Assembly: GCA_910586425.1 (NCBI GenBank)
Contig: CAJUHL010000004.1
Span: forward strand, 1 to 64,000
Source of the DNA: an uncultured Bacilli bacterium
GTDB lineage: Bacteria > Bacillota_I > Bacilli_A > RF39 > UBA660
Length of the DNA stretch: 64,000 bases
Direction: 5' to 3'
Under the pieces are notes generated by a model that was given only the letters and a program-made list of their open reading frames with translations, searched no databases and was not told the DNA's origin. Every line of letters starts with the position of its first letter. Positions within the stretch are counted from its first letter, which is position 1. Positions 35,495 through 45,302 of the stretch are shown piece after piece. Position numbers and translations under genes: made by a program.

Positions 35495-38400
35495 TATTGT
35501 TCTATCAGATTTCCCTGATAAATTGTTGATTCTACTTTTGAATCCATCAGTCCATTCATATAATAGGAAACACTGTCAGAATAGATTTCTACTGCGATCG
35601 GCCTTGTCTTTGCATATCCATTAGGTGCTTTTGTTTCGGCAATCACATATACGCCTGCTCCCAGCGGCTGTGGTGTTACAAGATATCCTGTGTTCTGGTC
35701 CGCATAAGCCTTATCCTCTGGACCCTTCGCATTCTCCTCCACTACCGTCTCAACATCGTTCAGTGTTGTGTAAACCTTGAACTGCCCTGTCTTATTGCCT
35801 AACATATCCTCCATGATGATCTGTTCTTCCTCTAAACATACCGGTGTTCCGGCTGCCACGATTCCTGTATACAGTTCATCCATTCCAACTGCTGCACGCC
35901 CTCTCATGACTGGCTCAATATTCCAGGCTCCCATTGACATTAAGAACTCTTTGGATCCAGTTATCATTGTATCTTCCATGTAGAATTTAACATCACCAAT
36001 TTCCGTGCCTGCTGGAGCTCCAGCCTTTTCTATCTCAGCCCGGCTTGTGTATCGGCTTGCTGCATAGATACTAAAGATTGCGTCATCGTGTAACAGCTGC
36101 TCTCCAGTTTCGGAGTCGACCTTTTCAATTCGTAGTTTTGTCTGATAGAATGTGTTCCTGAATTTTCGATCTGCATAACCGGTCATATCATCCGCCGAAT
36201 ACACAGCGCTCTTTGCTGGCTCTGTCACACTCCAAGGAACTAACATAGAAGCATATTTTCCCTCATAAGCAGTCTGGTTGCCAGTCATTGTTTTCACGTT
36301 ATCCTTGAAATAGAAACCAGATGGGTTGTTATCATCTGTGCTGCTTCCTAGCTGATAAAGCACATCATTTGCCATTCCCGCATTTTCAGAGATGGAACCA
36401 AAATGGTAACGCTTTTCGATTGCATCTTCTGGATAAGGAATTCCACTTGCGGTTTTGAATGTCTTGTTATCCTCATCTGCAAAGTAATGTGAATCCGCAT
36501 TTCCTCCATCATAGGCGGTATCTACCAAAGGATCATTATAGTAATCTTTTAACGGGTCATAAATATCCTGCGTGATACTGTATCCGTCATAGGAATAATT
36601 TCCAGATCCATATGTGATGGTATCAATCAGCTTATCAACATCCAGGCCATACTTATAGACCTCATAATCTCCATCATATCCATGTGCCCTAATCACGTAG
36701 TTTCTTAGGTCATCGGTATGATTTTCAGCCCATTCCTCATTGAAGCGAATCATGTATTTCTTCGCCAAATCGACTGGTGTGTCTTTTGTATTGTAATTGT
36801 AGAATGCATGGAACACCTCTGGAGATCCAACATTTCCTCCATCTTCATAAACAGCTGGCAGGATCAATTCTTTTGGCATATCCGTCTTATAATGTTTATT
36901 GTCAAAGTCATCAAGATCTTCTCTAAATGGCTGCTGTTCTACCAAGACATAGGTTCCATATGGCAGATATGCAGAAACTCCGTAATAGTAACCGGATTTT
37001 GACTCTCCCTGGGAAGTACCATTCATCTCATAGAGAATATCCGCACTCAAAGTTGTTACATCTCCATCAGAGCCACCATTTTCTGCGGAATCCCATTCTA
37101 CAGAGTAAATCGTATCCAAATCATATTTATAGAACGGCTTTAAGTAATTATAGGCCTTAATTAACGCCTGTTCTAATGCCTGGTCATATACTTCTTCCTG
37201 ATAACTCTCATAGCCTTTCTTTGCCACATCCTCATCATATCCATTGTTTGTGACAAGTTTTCCTACTTCGTCATCTAAGTACCATTTTATCGCAAACTGC
37301 CTTACTTCGTTAGATGCCTCTGCATTCCTATGTGCAATGTCTGATGTATTGATCTTATTTTCCAGGTTGTCGTTGTCATGAGTGGCTGGGTAATCATCTT
37401 TTGCGTCCTGCGTAGTCCCAAACATATGCTCTCTAATCCACTGGAAAGGTTTGAAGGAATTATCCCTGTCTCCTCCTGCTGTGCCATCTTCGTCTACTCC
37501 GTCCACATTCGCAAGCGTACGGTCCGGATCCGCGTCATCCATCTGGTAACGTTCCTCAAAGGTATCAAACCAGTGCTGTCCTGGATAGTTCTTTGTTGAT
37601 GAATACATGTCGTTATCCCATTTGTCATTGTTTGCCGCTGCCATGGCATCAAAGAACTTCTCGTAATTGTACTCTTCTACTTCACGAGTTTTTCCTGCTC
37701 CATCTTCCATGGTTCTTAATCTTGTTTCCAGAAGCCTTGTGTATCCCTGGTTCTGATTCTGGTTAATCTTGTCGGTCTGCTTTACATTCGTGTTCTTATC
37801 ATCATAGCTGTACAAGGCAGCATTCACATTTACAGCCTCTCCATTTTCACCATCCTGGGATGTGCTGAATCCTTCAACTTCTCCAACATTCGTTGTATTC
37901 CCAGTCTGTGGGTCCGCATATTTAGCCCAAACATTGTTAGAGATATCGCCTGCTGTTGTGGAGCTGGCTTTATGCTCTACTTTTGTATAAATTTTCTGGA
38001 CATTTGCCGATTCAAGAGACGTTCCGTTCTCAATGCTCTTTTCTGGGAAGTCAAAGGTGCTGGTTCCACTCTGCCATACAAATGTATCATAATTTCCGTC
38101 ATAGTTTGTATCTTGATAGGATGGAACATAAGCGTTTCCATTTCTATCCTGCCATGTGATGTTTCCATCATTATCCCGATACAGTCTTTCCAGGTTCGAT
38201 TTCAGATATGCCTTAAACCGAAACTCTGGGATCTTTGAGGCTGTCTGACCTTCTATATCATTTCCAAGCAATGACGCAAGCCAGTCTTTTGTCCTCTCAT
38301 ACCAACTGCCTCGATTATTCTTTGACAGATTCTCCTTGTGTACTTCCGAATACGTGTCATTTAAATACTCCTCAGAATCCGGGATTGTCTGGATGTCTTT

Positions 38401-41400
38401 TGTGATCTTAACTTTCTGCCTGATCGGACGTTCCATTACTCTAATCGGATTACGGATTGTTCCGCTTCCTGGGTTTCCATCGCCATCTTGGAAGACATAC
38501 TCATCTCCAGGATAACTCAATATTGCTTCTTTAATGTAGGTATCCTCGTTTGATTCCTGCTCATTTGTATAATCCAGGTAAGCGTATGCCCTTGCCTTTT
38601 TCACTTCTACTTCATAAGCTCCAGAAGGGAATACATCTCCAGCATTCATGCCATAGTATGATGGCAGATTATTAATATCTTCTTGTGTGAGGATAATATC
38701 TTTTTCTGGGACTACCGCTTTGAACTCAAGGGTTTTCTTTCCATTAGCATCGGTTATTTCCTTTCCAAATATGTCGCTGCCTGGCATATCTACATGAATA
38801 ATGTATTTGCCATTTTCGTATCTCGCTGGCACTTCTGTCCATTCCATACGAATCTCATCAATCTCTTTTTCTACATATACTGGTTTTGCCTCTAATTCTT
38901 GTTCTGGATTTCCGTTTTTATCATGAATGACATCTCCAATTTCATAGGTTTCCGGAACTTGGACAATCCGCTCACTTAAATTTCCATCCCGATCAATTAT
39001 TACATCCGGACTTAATGTAGCGCTTATTTTTGTTGTACCATACTTATTCGAAATGTTAAGATTGGAATATATGCCAAAACTTTCATCCGATTCCTGATTT
39101 TCATATGGGACATAAACGATATATGGCTCAAAACTTGTATCATTGGGATCAAATTCAAGCCTTCTATAGATAACCGTGTCCTCTTTATTGGTCCCAAGCA
39201 CGCCAAAACTCGTTGAAATCAAGCTATTGTGCGCATAGATATAAACATTGTAATGATCTCCATCATCTTCAATTCGGTCAATACCACCAAAGTTCCAATA
39301 TGGATGATCCATGTAATATTGCAATAGATTATAAAGCATGTCACCATTACTGATTGGATTACCCAGATCATTTGTCTTACTTACTTCAATATTGATAATT
39401 TGCGGTCCATAAACCGTCTTAGTTGCTACTTCACCCTCCGGTACACCTGATACGCCATAGACGTCAATTTCACCTTTTCTTATACCTCTGGAGTAATACG
39501 GCATCTCCTGCTCTGAATACGCTTTACTTGTTGATCCATTTACCGTATATCTGACATTTGGAGTTGTAATTCCTGCGGTTCTTAAAGCTGCCTCTAATTT
39601 CCATTTTACAAAACGAATATAATACGTGGAGTCTGGTCCCATTGTAAATTCGGTCTGCATTGTATCAAAATCCGGATAAGAGATTGTTCCATCCTCATTG
39701 ACCTTCTGTTTTCCCTTTAATGATTCTTCTATTTTGATTTCATCAAATTCCTTAATATTAGCGACATTAATTCCGCTAACATAATATTTGCCTGGTTCTT
39801 CCCGCATAAGAATATCATTCGTTCCATCACCTTTTAAGATTGGGATTCCTGTTGTCTTTGCAATCTTGTATACCGGATTTCCGTTTTCATCAACTTTTCC
39901 TACATATTCATAACGGTCAATCGCCTGATAGGTTCCTTTTTCCGTTATAGAATCATGTCTGTAGATTTTTGTTCCCTCTGGCAACTTTGTGAGGACGATA
40001 TCATATCCACCATTTTCATTCGTACCTTCTGATGTTACCTCAAAGAATGGTTCATTAGCTTCTCCAATAGAATCCTGTCCCTGGATATAGAGGTTTCGGC
40101 TAACAGTTACAGAACCACTGTTAGTTTCTTCACTGACGCTTAGATCTCCTCCACGGTTTGTAATAGCATCCAATCTACCGCTTACAGAAAGTTCATATCC
40201 TTCTGAACGGGATAGTTCCTTAATGTAATACTCTCCCATAAATAAAGGTCTTCCTATCCAGCAATTCATATTGTTTGACTCGTTATTATCATACAGTCTT
40301 TGCGTAAGGCCACCTTTATAAGTTCCATCTTCTGTATAATCATCACAGAACCATTCCGTGGTTTCTCCATCATTGAAAACGACATGTGGCTGAATTGTGC
40401 TTGTCTTCGCTCCTTCTCTATACAGATTTTTCGGTGCGTTTGAATTCCAGCTTGTAGTTTCAGTTGTTCCTTTTTCATAATTATAAATGGTTCCAGGAGC
40501 TTCTGTAATCGTTAGGAAAGAACCATCTCCATTTCTGTCTGTTGTACCTATTGCAACCAGATCATTCTTTTTAAATACGATTCCCGTTTTCCCATCTGGA
40601 TGTTCGATATCATTCTTTGCAAATAACCCATATACAGCACCTTCCATTTTTCCGTCTGCATTAGCATCCGCATATGCGTTATAATCTGTATTTTCCTTAT
40701 TCACAAGATCCATATCCCTCTTATTAAAGTGAATCTCTCCAGAAGTCCTATGGTCATATACTCTCCATTCATTTCCCTCACCGTCTGTGTCGTTACAATG
40801 GCTCCAATTATCTGAAGGTCCTATTTCAACTTCATCTCCACCTGTAAAGGCATCAGTGAATGCTTGTTTGTAAATCGTCATATAGTCTTCGGAAGAACCA
40901 GATTCACCTTCATCATCATCAGATATTGCCATGACATCAGAATTCCATTTTGAGGAGGTTCGCAAAGACATAAGGACACTTATGTTAAAATCTTCCTCGT
41001 CATAAGCAGGAGCTTTTATTTTTTCTTCATCTGCATTGGAATCTGTCGCAGTTCCAAATTCAATTTCATAATCATAAAAGCTGGTATCATCTTCATTTTC
41101 TTCCTCAAAATCGTTCTCATGCTCGGTTGAAATTTCTTCTTTTACATTTTCAAATACGGCCTCAACTTCAATCGGCTTGCCTTTCCATACATTCCATTCA
41201 TTCTCTGGATCGGTTTCAGCCGCATAAGCGGTTATGCCAAATAGATTCATAGACGACAAGACAGAACTAAGGGATACCGTTTCATCGTCCTCTTCATTTT
41301 CCTCAAAATCTCCATCCTCTTCATTGCCACCACTTGAATTAACATTTTCGTTAATTATAATATCTTTACTGTATTCATCCGCGAAGTACGAATTCGCTCC

Positions 41401-43626
41401 AGCCTCCGAAGAATCTGTCGTAATCACTTCGATTGGGACGTCATCTGTATGCCGATCATGGCGAATATATCCATTTCTTGCTTTTGTTTCAATCCATGTG
41501 TAGCTGTATTCCAGTTCAATGAATTTATTGTAGGTATCTTCACAATCCTGTTGGCAGCCTGATTCCTTGTATGATTTATCAAGTCCAGGGCAGCCTGCCG
41601 TTCCAGCATCCGGAGTTTCTCCAGGTTCTCCACCACTTTCCGAAATTTCATCAATTACGCTTTGATCCACTTCCTCACTGAGCCAGTGGAAATGTACGCC
41701 TGGTCTATCTTCTTCTGCCATCTTAGAGCATTCATCAAAATATTCCTGCCACAAAGCAGCTACTTCTTTATTTGCCTTTTGAGCAGCTTCTATCTCTTCT
41801 TCATTATCTTCCTCTTCCTCTGGCACCTCACAAAACTCTGGTGCCGGATGTCCATCACAAAATGTCTTTTCATAATGATAACCCTTTTTGACATCATCTT
41901 CGATATGGCCTTCTCCATCGGTTGTGTAGGAATTTACAAGTCGGAAATCATCCCAAATAACAGGGCTTGTTGTATATTTGCTTTGCCATTCCTGATCGGA
42001 ATCATTGTCAATACCCTCGTATAATTCCACCGCTCCATCATGACCACGGTTAATCTGGTCTTTATCATCAAATCTCTCATATAACTCAAAGATGGAATTT
42101 TCTAATTTCTTTCCTGTTTCATAATCATGTTTTGTTAATTGTACATTATAGTTACTCTCCCAATCCTCTGTGTGTCTAAATATGCAAAAGTGCATGCCTG
42201 TTTCTGGCTCTATTGGAATCCCAGTTGGGTCTCCTAAACGAAAACATGGGTAGCAAGTAGATCCATCCTCTGGAAAATAAAATGAAATATGTCTCTGATG
42301 GTTTGCGATGTTTTTGCTTCCTGGGTGGGTTCCTCCGCAAGAATCACACGTAAATACATTTGTATGTCTTGCCACAAACTCAATTGGTGAATCAAATCCT
42401 TTTTGATTTGTAGATACAACTGAGTTTTGAGGAAGTTCAAAATACATGACTAAACCTTGTGGTTTTCCCTCTCCTTTCCATTCAAAAATAAAACACCAGG
42501 ATCCTTCTGTTGCTGTTGGGAAGATATCCCAGCCATTTATGTTTGTATGCTGGTTGAAATGTGTCAATGACCCAATTGAAACCCAGCTTTCACCATTCCA
42601 TACTTTTAGCCAACCACAGTTATTGAAAAAATCTTCGGTACAGTTAATTACATAATATCCATTCTTTTTAGTAGCACTTGTTCCAGGACCGTCATCCTCC
42701 TCTTCGCCATCATCTTCGCCCTCAATATCTTCATCTTCCCAATCCTCATTATTACTATAAGTAGAAGGACCTTCTGTATTTCCAGAACCAACTGTTACAG
42801 AATGGATTGTATAATAGTCAGAATTACTATCCATATCAAGAGCAACTTGTGATACCTGCTCATAACTGGGAACAAAACCGATTGGACCAGAAACCTCATG
42901 TCCTGCTGAATCCTTTGGCCATAAAGCCTTTCCACCATTCTCAGCTTGCTGTGCTTCATAAGAATTTAACCAGGCATTCCCAAGCCTTGGTAATGCTAGA
43001 GGATCGGTTTCATAATTTCTGTTTGGGTCGTACTGTCCCACCGGAAATAATGTGTGGGCGTTGGTAAGCATTTTAAGCAGTGGGTCTCGATCAATGATCG
43101 CCTGCCCTGCCGCGCCATGTACCACAGTTCCAAGCTCTGATTCTGTCATTGGATGAAATCCATAAGCAGCAAGTGCCGGAGCATATCCATGAAAAACCGA
43201 ATCCTGGTAGTTTTGGATTGCATAGTTAAACCATCGTTTCGCTCCTAAAAGATCATTTTCATTGGCAAAACTTTTACCTTCTGATACGAAAGTTACGATT
43301 CCTGACCAGAACATTTTAAGAAGAACATCATCATCTGTACTGATTGTTCGATGAAGGGTATCAATATTAGCTTGCAAAGCCTGGTTGTATTCTGGTGATT
43401 TATAACCATATTGAGCTTCTATGTCGTTCATATTGATCATCTTATTAGAATAACGGTCATTCTTTGACCATGATCCAGCAGAACTAAAGTTATGGTTATC
43501 TATACATACACCATAAGATGATGAAAATGCCTCTACCTTCTTCTGCCCAATATATGGCAGTATTGCTGTTGAGAATAAGGTTAATGCCAAAGCACCCGCA
43601 CATACCTTCTTCCATTTATGTTTCAT
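35494..43626 (-). CDS. giant SpaA-domain surface protein
   Basis: A 2710-residue protein with an N-terminal signal peptide (basic start, hydrophobic ALALTLFSTAILP). An acidic low-complexity linker lies near residue 300 and a cysteine pair region at CDSCGG. SpaA/Cna-B-like prealbumin folds are visible near 995-1070 (GEIHFNKRD...GAVYGLF...TITEAPG) and at the C-terminus (KLRIEKVDSETGEQLL...FSIY...VIAETKAPNGYA). Such folds form isopeptide-stabilised adhesin stalks. The protein ends at YQGNLIEQ with no LPxTG motif or membrane helix, so anchoring is unexplained. A CATAATA box lies at 43668-43674. Confidence 0.88.
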   Translation of the reverse strand: MKHKWKKVCAGALALTLFSTAILPYIGQKKVEAFSSSYGVCIDNHNFSSAGSWSKNDRYSNKMINMNDIEAQYGYKSPEYNQALQANIDTLHRTISTDDDVLLKMFWSGIVTFVSEGKSFANENDLLGAKRWFNYAIQNYQDSVFHGYAPALAAYGFHPMTESELGTVVHGAAGQAIIDRDPLLKMLTNAHTLFPVGQYDPNRNYETDPLALPRLGNAWLNSYEAQQAENGGKALWPKDSAGHEVSGPIGFVPSYEQVSQVALDMDSNSDYYTIHSVTVGSGNTEGPSTYSNNEDWEDEDIEGEDDGEEEDDGPGTSATKKNGYYVINCTEDFFNNCGWLKVWNGESWVSIGSLTHFNQHTNINGWDIFPTATEGSWCFIFEWKGEGKPQGLVMYFELPQNSVVSTNQKGFDSPIEFVARHTNVFTCDSCGGTHPGSKNIANHQRHISFYFPEDGSTCYPCFRLGDPTGIPIEPETGMHFCIFRHTEDWESNYNVQLTKHDYETGKKLENSIFELYERFDDKDQINRGHDGAVELYEGIDNDSDQEWQSKYTTSPVIWDDFRLVNSYTTDGEGHIEDDVKKGYHYEKTFCDGHPAPEFCEVPEEEEDNEEEIEAAQKANKEVAALWQEYFDECSKMAEEDRPGVHFHWLSEEVDQSVIDEISESGGEPGETPDAGTAGCPGLDKSYKESGCQQDCEDTYNKFIELEYSYTWIETKARNGYIRHDRHTDDVPIEVITTDSSEAGANSYFADEYSKDIIINENVNSSGGNEEDGDFEENEEDDETVSLSSVLSSMNLFGITAYAAETDPENEWNVWKGKPIEVEAVFENVKEEISTEHENDFEEENEDDTSFYDYEIEFGTATDSNADEEKIKAPAYDEEDFNISVLMSLRTSSKWNSDVMAISDDDEGESGSSEDYMTIYKQAFTDAFTGGDEVEIGPSDNWSHCNDTDGEGNEWRVYDHRTSGEIHFNKRDMDLVNKENTDYNAYADANADGKMEGAVYGLFAKNDIEHPDGKTGIVFKKNDLVAIGTTDRNGDGSFLTITEAPGTIYNYEKGTTETTSWNSNAPKNLYREGAKTSTIQPHVVFNDGETTEWFCDDYTEDGTYKGGLTQRLYDNNESNNMNCWIGRPLFMGEYYIKELSRSEGYELSVSGRLDAITNRGGDLSVSEETNSGSVTVSRNLYIQGQDSIGEANEPFFEVTSEGTNENGGYDIVLTKLPEGTKIYRHDSITEKGTYQAIDRYEYVGKVDENGNPVYKIAKTTGIPILKGDGTNDILMREEPGKYYVSGINVANIKEFDEIKIEESLKGKQKVNEDGTISYPDFDTMQTEFTMGPDSTYYIRFVKWKLEAALRTAGITTPNVRYTVNGSTSKAYSEQEMPYYSRGIRKGEIDVYGVSGVPEGEVATKTVYGPQIINIEVSKTNDLGNPISNGDMLYNLLQYYMDHPYWNFGGIDRIEDDGDHYNVYIYAHNSLISTSFGVLGTNKEDTVIYRRLEFDPNDTSFEPYIVYVPYENQESDESFGIYSNLNISNKYGTTKISATLSPDVIIDRDGNLSERIVQVPETYEIGDVIHDKNGNPEQELEAKPVYVEKEIDEIRMEWTEVPARYENGKYIIHVDMPGSDIFGKEITDANGKKTLEFKAVVPEKDIILTQEDINNLPSYYGMNAGDVFPSGAYEVEVKKARAYAYLDYTNEQESNEDTYIKEAILSYPGDEYVFQDGDGNPGSGTIRNPIRVMERPIRQKVKITKDIQTIPDSEEYLNDTYSEVHKENLSKNNRGSWYERTKDWLASLLGNDIEGQTASKIPEFRFKAYLKSNLERLYRDNDGNITWQDRNGNAYVPSYQDTNYDGNYDTFVWQSGTSTFDFPEKSIENGTSLESANVQKIYTKVEHKASSTTAGDISNNVWAKYADPQTGNTTNVGEVEGFSTSQDGENGEAVNVNAALYSYDDKNTNVKQTDKINQNQNQGYTRLLETRLRTMEDGAGKTREVEEYNYEKFFDAMAAANNDKWDNDMYSSTKNYPGQHWFDTFEERYQMDDADPDRTLANVDGVDEDGTAGGDRDNSFKPFQWIREHMFGTTQDAKDDYPATHDNDNLENKINTSDIAHRNAEASNEVRQFAIKWYLDDEVGKLVTNNGYDEDVAKKGYESYQEEVYDQALEQALIKAYNYLKPFYKYDLDTIYSVEWDSAENGGSDGDVTTLSADILYEMNGTSQGESKSGYYYGVSAYLPYGTYVLVEQQPFREDLDDFDNKHYKTDMPKELILPAVYEDGGNVGSPEVFHAFYNYNTKDTPVDLAKKYMIRFNEEWAENHTDDLRNYVIRAHGYDGDYEVYKYGLDVDKLIDTITYGSGNYSYDGYSITQDIYDPLKDYYNDPLVDTAYDGGNADSHYFADEDNKTFKTASGIPYPEDAIEKRYHFGSISENAGMANDVLYQLGSSTDDNNPSGFYFKDNVKTMTGNQTAYEGKYASMLVPWSVTEPAKSAVYSADDMTGYADRKFRNTFYQTKLRIEKVDSETGEQLLHDDAIFSIYAASRYTSRAEIEKAGAPAGTEIGDVKFYMEDTMITGSKEFLMSMGAWNIEPVMRGRAAVGMDELYTGIVAAGTPVCLEEEQIIMEDMLGNKTGQFKVYTTLNDVETVVEENAKGPEDKAYADQNTGYLVTPQPLGAGVYVIAETKAPNGYAKTRPIAVEIYSDSVSYYMNGLMDSKVESTIYQGNLIEQ

Positions 43627-43667
43627 ATATTTACCTCCTATTAGATTTCTCTTATAATAATGTCAGA

Positions 43668-43674
43668 TATTATG
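43668..43674 (-). promoter_or_regulatory. CATAATA box
   Basis: Minus-strand CATAATA 42 bases before the surface protein start. Confidence 0.5.
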
Positions 43675-43726
43675 AAAAATTAAATGAAAACGTAGACATT
43701 ACACTTGTTTTTTAGAAAATTAGGAA

Positions 43727-43770
43727 ATAAAAAAGAACCACGAATATATCCGTAGTTCTATTATAATTTT
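43727..43770 (-). terminator. terminator-like hairpin
   Basis: GAACTACG and CGTGGTTC arms with a T run, downstream of the small toxin-like gene on the minus strand. Confidence 0.55.
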
Positions 43771-43854
43771 TTTATAACATATACAAATTTTTATGTTTAA
43801 GTACTAAAAATCTTACATAATATATATGGATTTAAAGAACAAATGAGATAAGCA

Positions 43855-43883
43855 TTGACTTCTACTATCTATAATGTTAAAAT
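43855..43883 (+). promoter_or_regulatory. convergent antisense promoter, locus 1
   Basis: TTGACT (43855-43860) and TAAAAT (43878-43883) with exactly 17 bases between them, reading into the 3' end of the opposite-strand 54-residue gene. The same promoter with the same spacing is present in locus 2. Confidence 0.7.
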
Positions 43884-43889
43884 AATCAT

Positions 43890-44003
43890 AGAGAAAGACG
43901 GCGATGTAGCTGCCGTCTTAAGTAGGTACTGATTGCTTAACTAATTTTAGCAATCGTTGTCCGACCCATCAGGTGCTGGTAGGCTAGATGATGGGTCTTT
44001 TTT
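43890..44003 (+). ncRNA. putative antisense antitoxin RNA, locus 1
   Basis: From the promoter above a transcript of about 110 bases is expected. It would end at GACCCATCA/TGATGGGTC (43963-43971, 43989-43997) plus seven T residues. It overlaps the last third of the 54-residue gene in antisense. An extra GACGGC/GCCGTC hairpin lies near its 5' end. Ends are predicted, not measured. Confidence 0.6.
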
Positions 44004-44111
44004 TGAGCTTTTCTTGCCATTTATGTACTTCTTATATTCTTTGGCAATATTTATAATCCCACTCGTAATACTAACAAGTTTCCAAAATACATCCAGGATC
44101 ACTATACTCAT
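43947..44111 (-). CDS. 54-residue hydrophobic toxin-like peptide, copy 1
   Basis: ATG 44111 to TAA 43947 behind GAAAGGAGAAAAAGGTCAAT. Residues 2-24 (SIVILDVFWKLVSITSGII...) form a hydrophobic helix; a Lys-rich stretch follows, then SLPAPDGSDNDC with a C-terminal cysteine. The size, single helix plus basic tail, long leader and convergent antisense promoter match type I toxins such as TxpA or the clostridial hydrophobic toxins, though the sequence is not one I recognise. It is about 85% identical to copy 2. Confidence 0.7.
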   Translation of the reverse strand: MSIVILDVFWKLVSITSGIINIAKEYKKYINGKKSSKKDPSSSLPAPDGSDNDC

Positions 44112-44318
44112 ATTGACCTTTTTCTCCTTTCATCAATATTGACACTTACGCGCCTATGAAAAATCCATATATCCTATGGAGCTCTCAAAGACGCATAAGC
44201 ATCTCCATCTCCGTCCGGAGTGCCCGCAGTCCTTAATGTCTCATTGTCCGCACTTAGCTAAAACTCATATTAATCCCTCCTAACGAAGTGATTCTAAATG
44301 TAGACAAATGTAGTATAT
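44112..44318 (-). promoter_or_regulatory. long conserved leader of toxin-like gene, copy 1
   Basis: About 200 bases between a TATACTA-type -10 (near 44318) and the peptide start, closely conserved with 56440-56632. It begins with a strong ribosome site (AGGAGGGATTAAT) in front of a four-codon frame (MSFS-stop), then hairpin-forming sequence up to the real ribosome site. Such leaders commonly block toxin translation until processed (inference). Confidence 0.6.
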
Positions 44319-44335
44319 CACAAAATCTCCAAAAA

Positions 44336-44362
44336 GGAAAGAGGCGTCGTGCCTCTTTCTTT
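44336..44362 (-). terminator. rho-independent terminator
   Basis: AAAGAGGCAC and GCCTCTTT arms with a T run after the Ntn-hydrolase gene. Confidence 0.75.
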
Positions 44363-44388
44363 AGTAAACTTCTTATATATTCTTAGAC

Positions 44389-45027
44389 CTATGTATGAAT
44401 TTCATGGTTATTTGTAATCCATTTCGATTTTTCATTATTATTTTTAGGAATCAGAAAAATATCCGTATTTCCACCCACACTTTGGTTCATTCTATATTTA
44501 TAGGCCTGTATAGTTGTATCTACGGTTAATTTTGCCAAATCAATCACTTCTCTAATTGATAAATCACCATAGTATATATTTTTCATTATAACATCAGCAA
44601 TATCATTCCCTCCATGAAACGTTGCTCCATAATTATTACCACTAAAAGCCAATTTTATAGTCTTTTCTTTAAGATTCATGATATATATCATAGGAATATT
44701 TGCTTTTTTATCATACCCTGCAACAACTATAGTTATATCTGACATAGCTTCTTTTTGTTGATATTCCCAAAGCAATTGAGATGGAAAATCAAATATATCA
44801 GTGTCATATTTATATTTTTCTTTTACTTGTTCTAGAAATTGTATGATAGTATCTCCATTCAAATAATGGTTTCCACAAAAAGATACTGCAAGCCTTTCTG
44901 TACTTGGAAATATTTTTGTTGTTTCATCTGAAAAACGCATACTTCCACCGTTCCCTCTTATTGTTGTACGTCTATCTGCAGCTATTACAATTCCTTCCTT
45001 TGAATTTATTGATATAATAAGTGACAT
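44389..45027 (-). CDS. proteasome-like Ntn hydrolase
   Basis: A 212-residue protein. The N-terminus SLIISINSKEGIVIAADRRT is the conserved first strand and turn of proteasome beta/HslV-type folds; FSDETTKIFP, LAVSFCGN and DIFLIPK continue the pattern. In active members the residue exposed after Met removal is the nucleophile; here it would be Ser rather than Thr. No ATPase partner is nearby. AAAGGAGTAAGT and a CATACTA box (45059-45065) precede it. Confidence 0.75.
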   Translation of the reverse strand: MSLIISINSKEGIVIAADRRTTIRGNGGSMRFSDETTKIFPSTERLAVSFCGNHYLNGDTIIQFLEQVKEKYKYDTDIFDFPSQLLWEYQQKEAMSDITIVVAGYDKKANIPMIYIMNLKEKTIKLAFSGNNYGATFHGGNDIADVIMKNIYYGDLSIREVIDLAKLTVDTTIQAYKYRMNQSVGGNTDIFLIPKNNNEKSKWITNNHEIHT

Positions 45028-45058
45028 ACTTACTCCTTTGTTTTGAATGTATTTATTT

Positions 45059-45065
45059 TAGTATG
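45059..45065 (-). promoter_or_regulatory. CATACTA box
   Basis: Minus-strand CATACTA 32 bases before the Ntn-hydrolase start. Confidence 0.5.
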
Positions 45066-45145
45066 TTGCAATCTATCATTTCATTTATATAAAAAAATCA
45101 TATTGTTTACATTCCTTGTTTCTGATTAGTGTATTAGAAAATAAA

Positions 45146-45174
45146 AAGTCCTCATGAGAGGACTTTTCTTTTTA
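45146..45174 (-). terminator. rho-independent terminator
   Basis: AAAGTCCTC and GAGGACTTT arms with a T run, ending module A. Confidence 0.8.
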
Positions 45175-45180
45175 TCTTTA

Positions 45181-45302
45181 TTCCCATGCAACATCAGATG
45201 CTGAAAATCCGTAGGATTTCACTTTGTTACAATAGGATTTCTTGCATTCGTCTTATACATCATCAGCCACGCCAGTTCCGCTATAAGGGCCATAACATTA
45301 TC
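45181..45302 (-). pseudogene. 3' coding remnant
   Basis: After the stop of partner A, two adjacent frames read VMALIAELAWLMMYKTNAR and then CNKVKSYGFSASDVAWE-stop. The protein-like ending right before a terminator suggests the tail of a lost gene, broken by a frameshift. It shows that the 3' end of this module was replaced or decayed. Confidence 0.4.
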
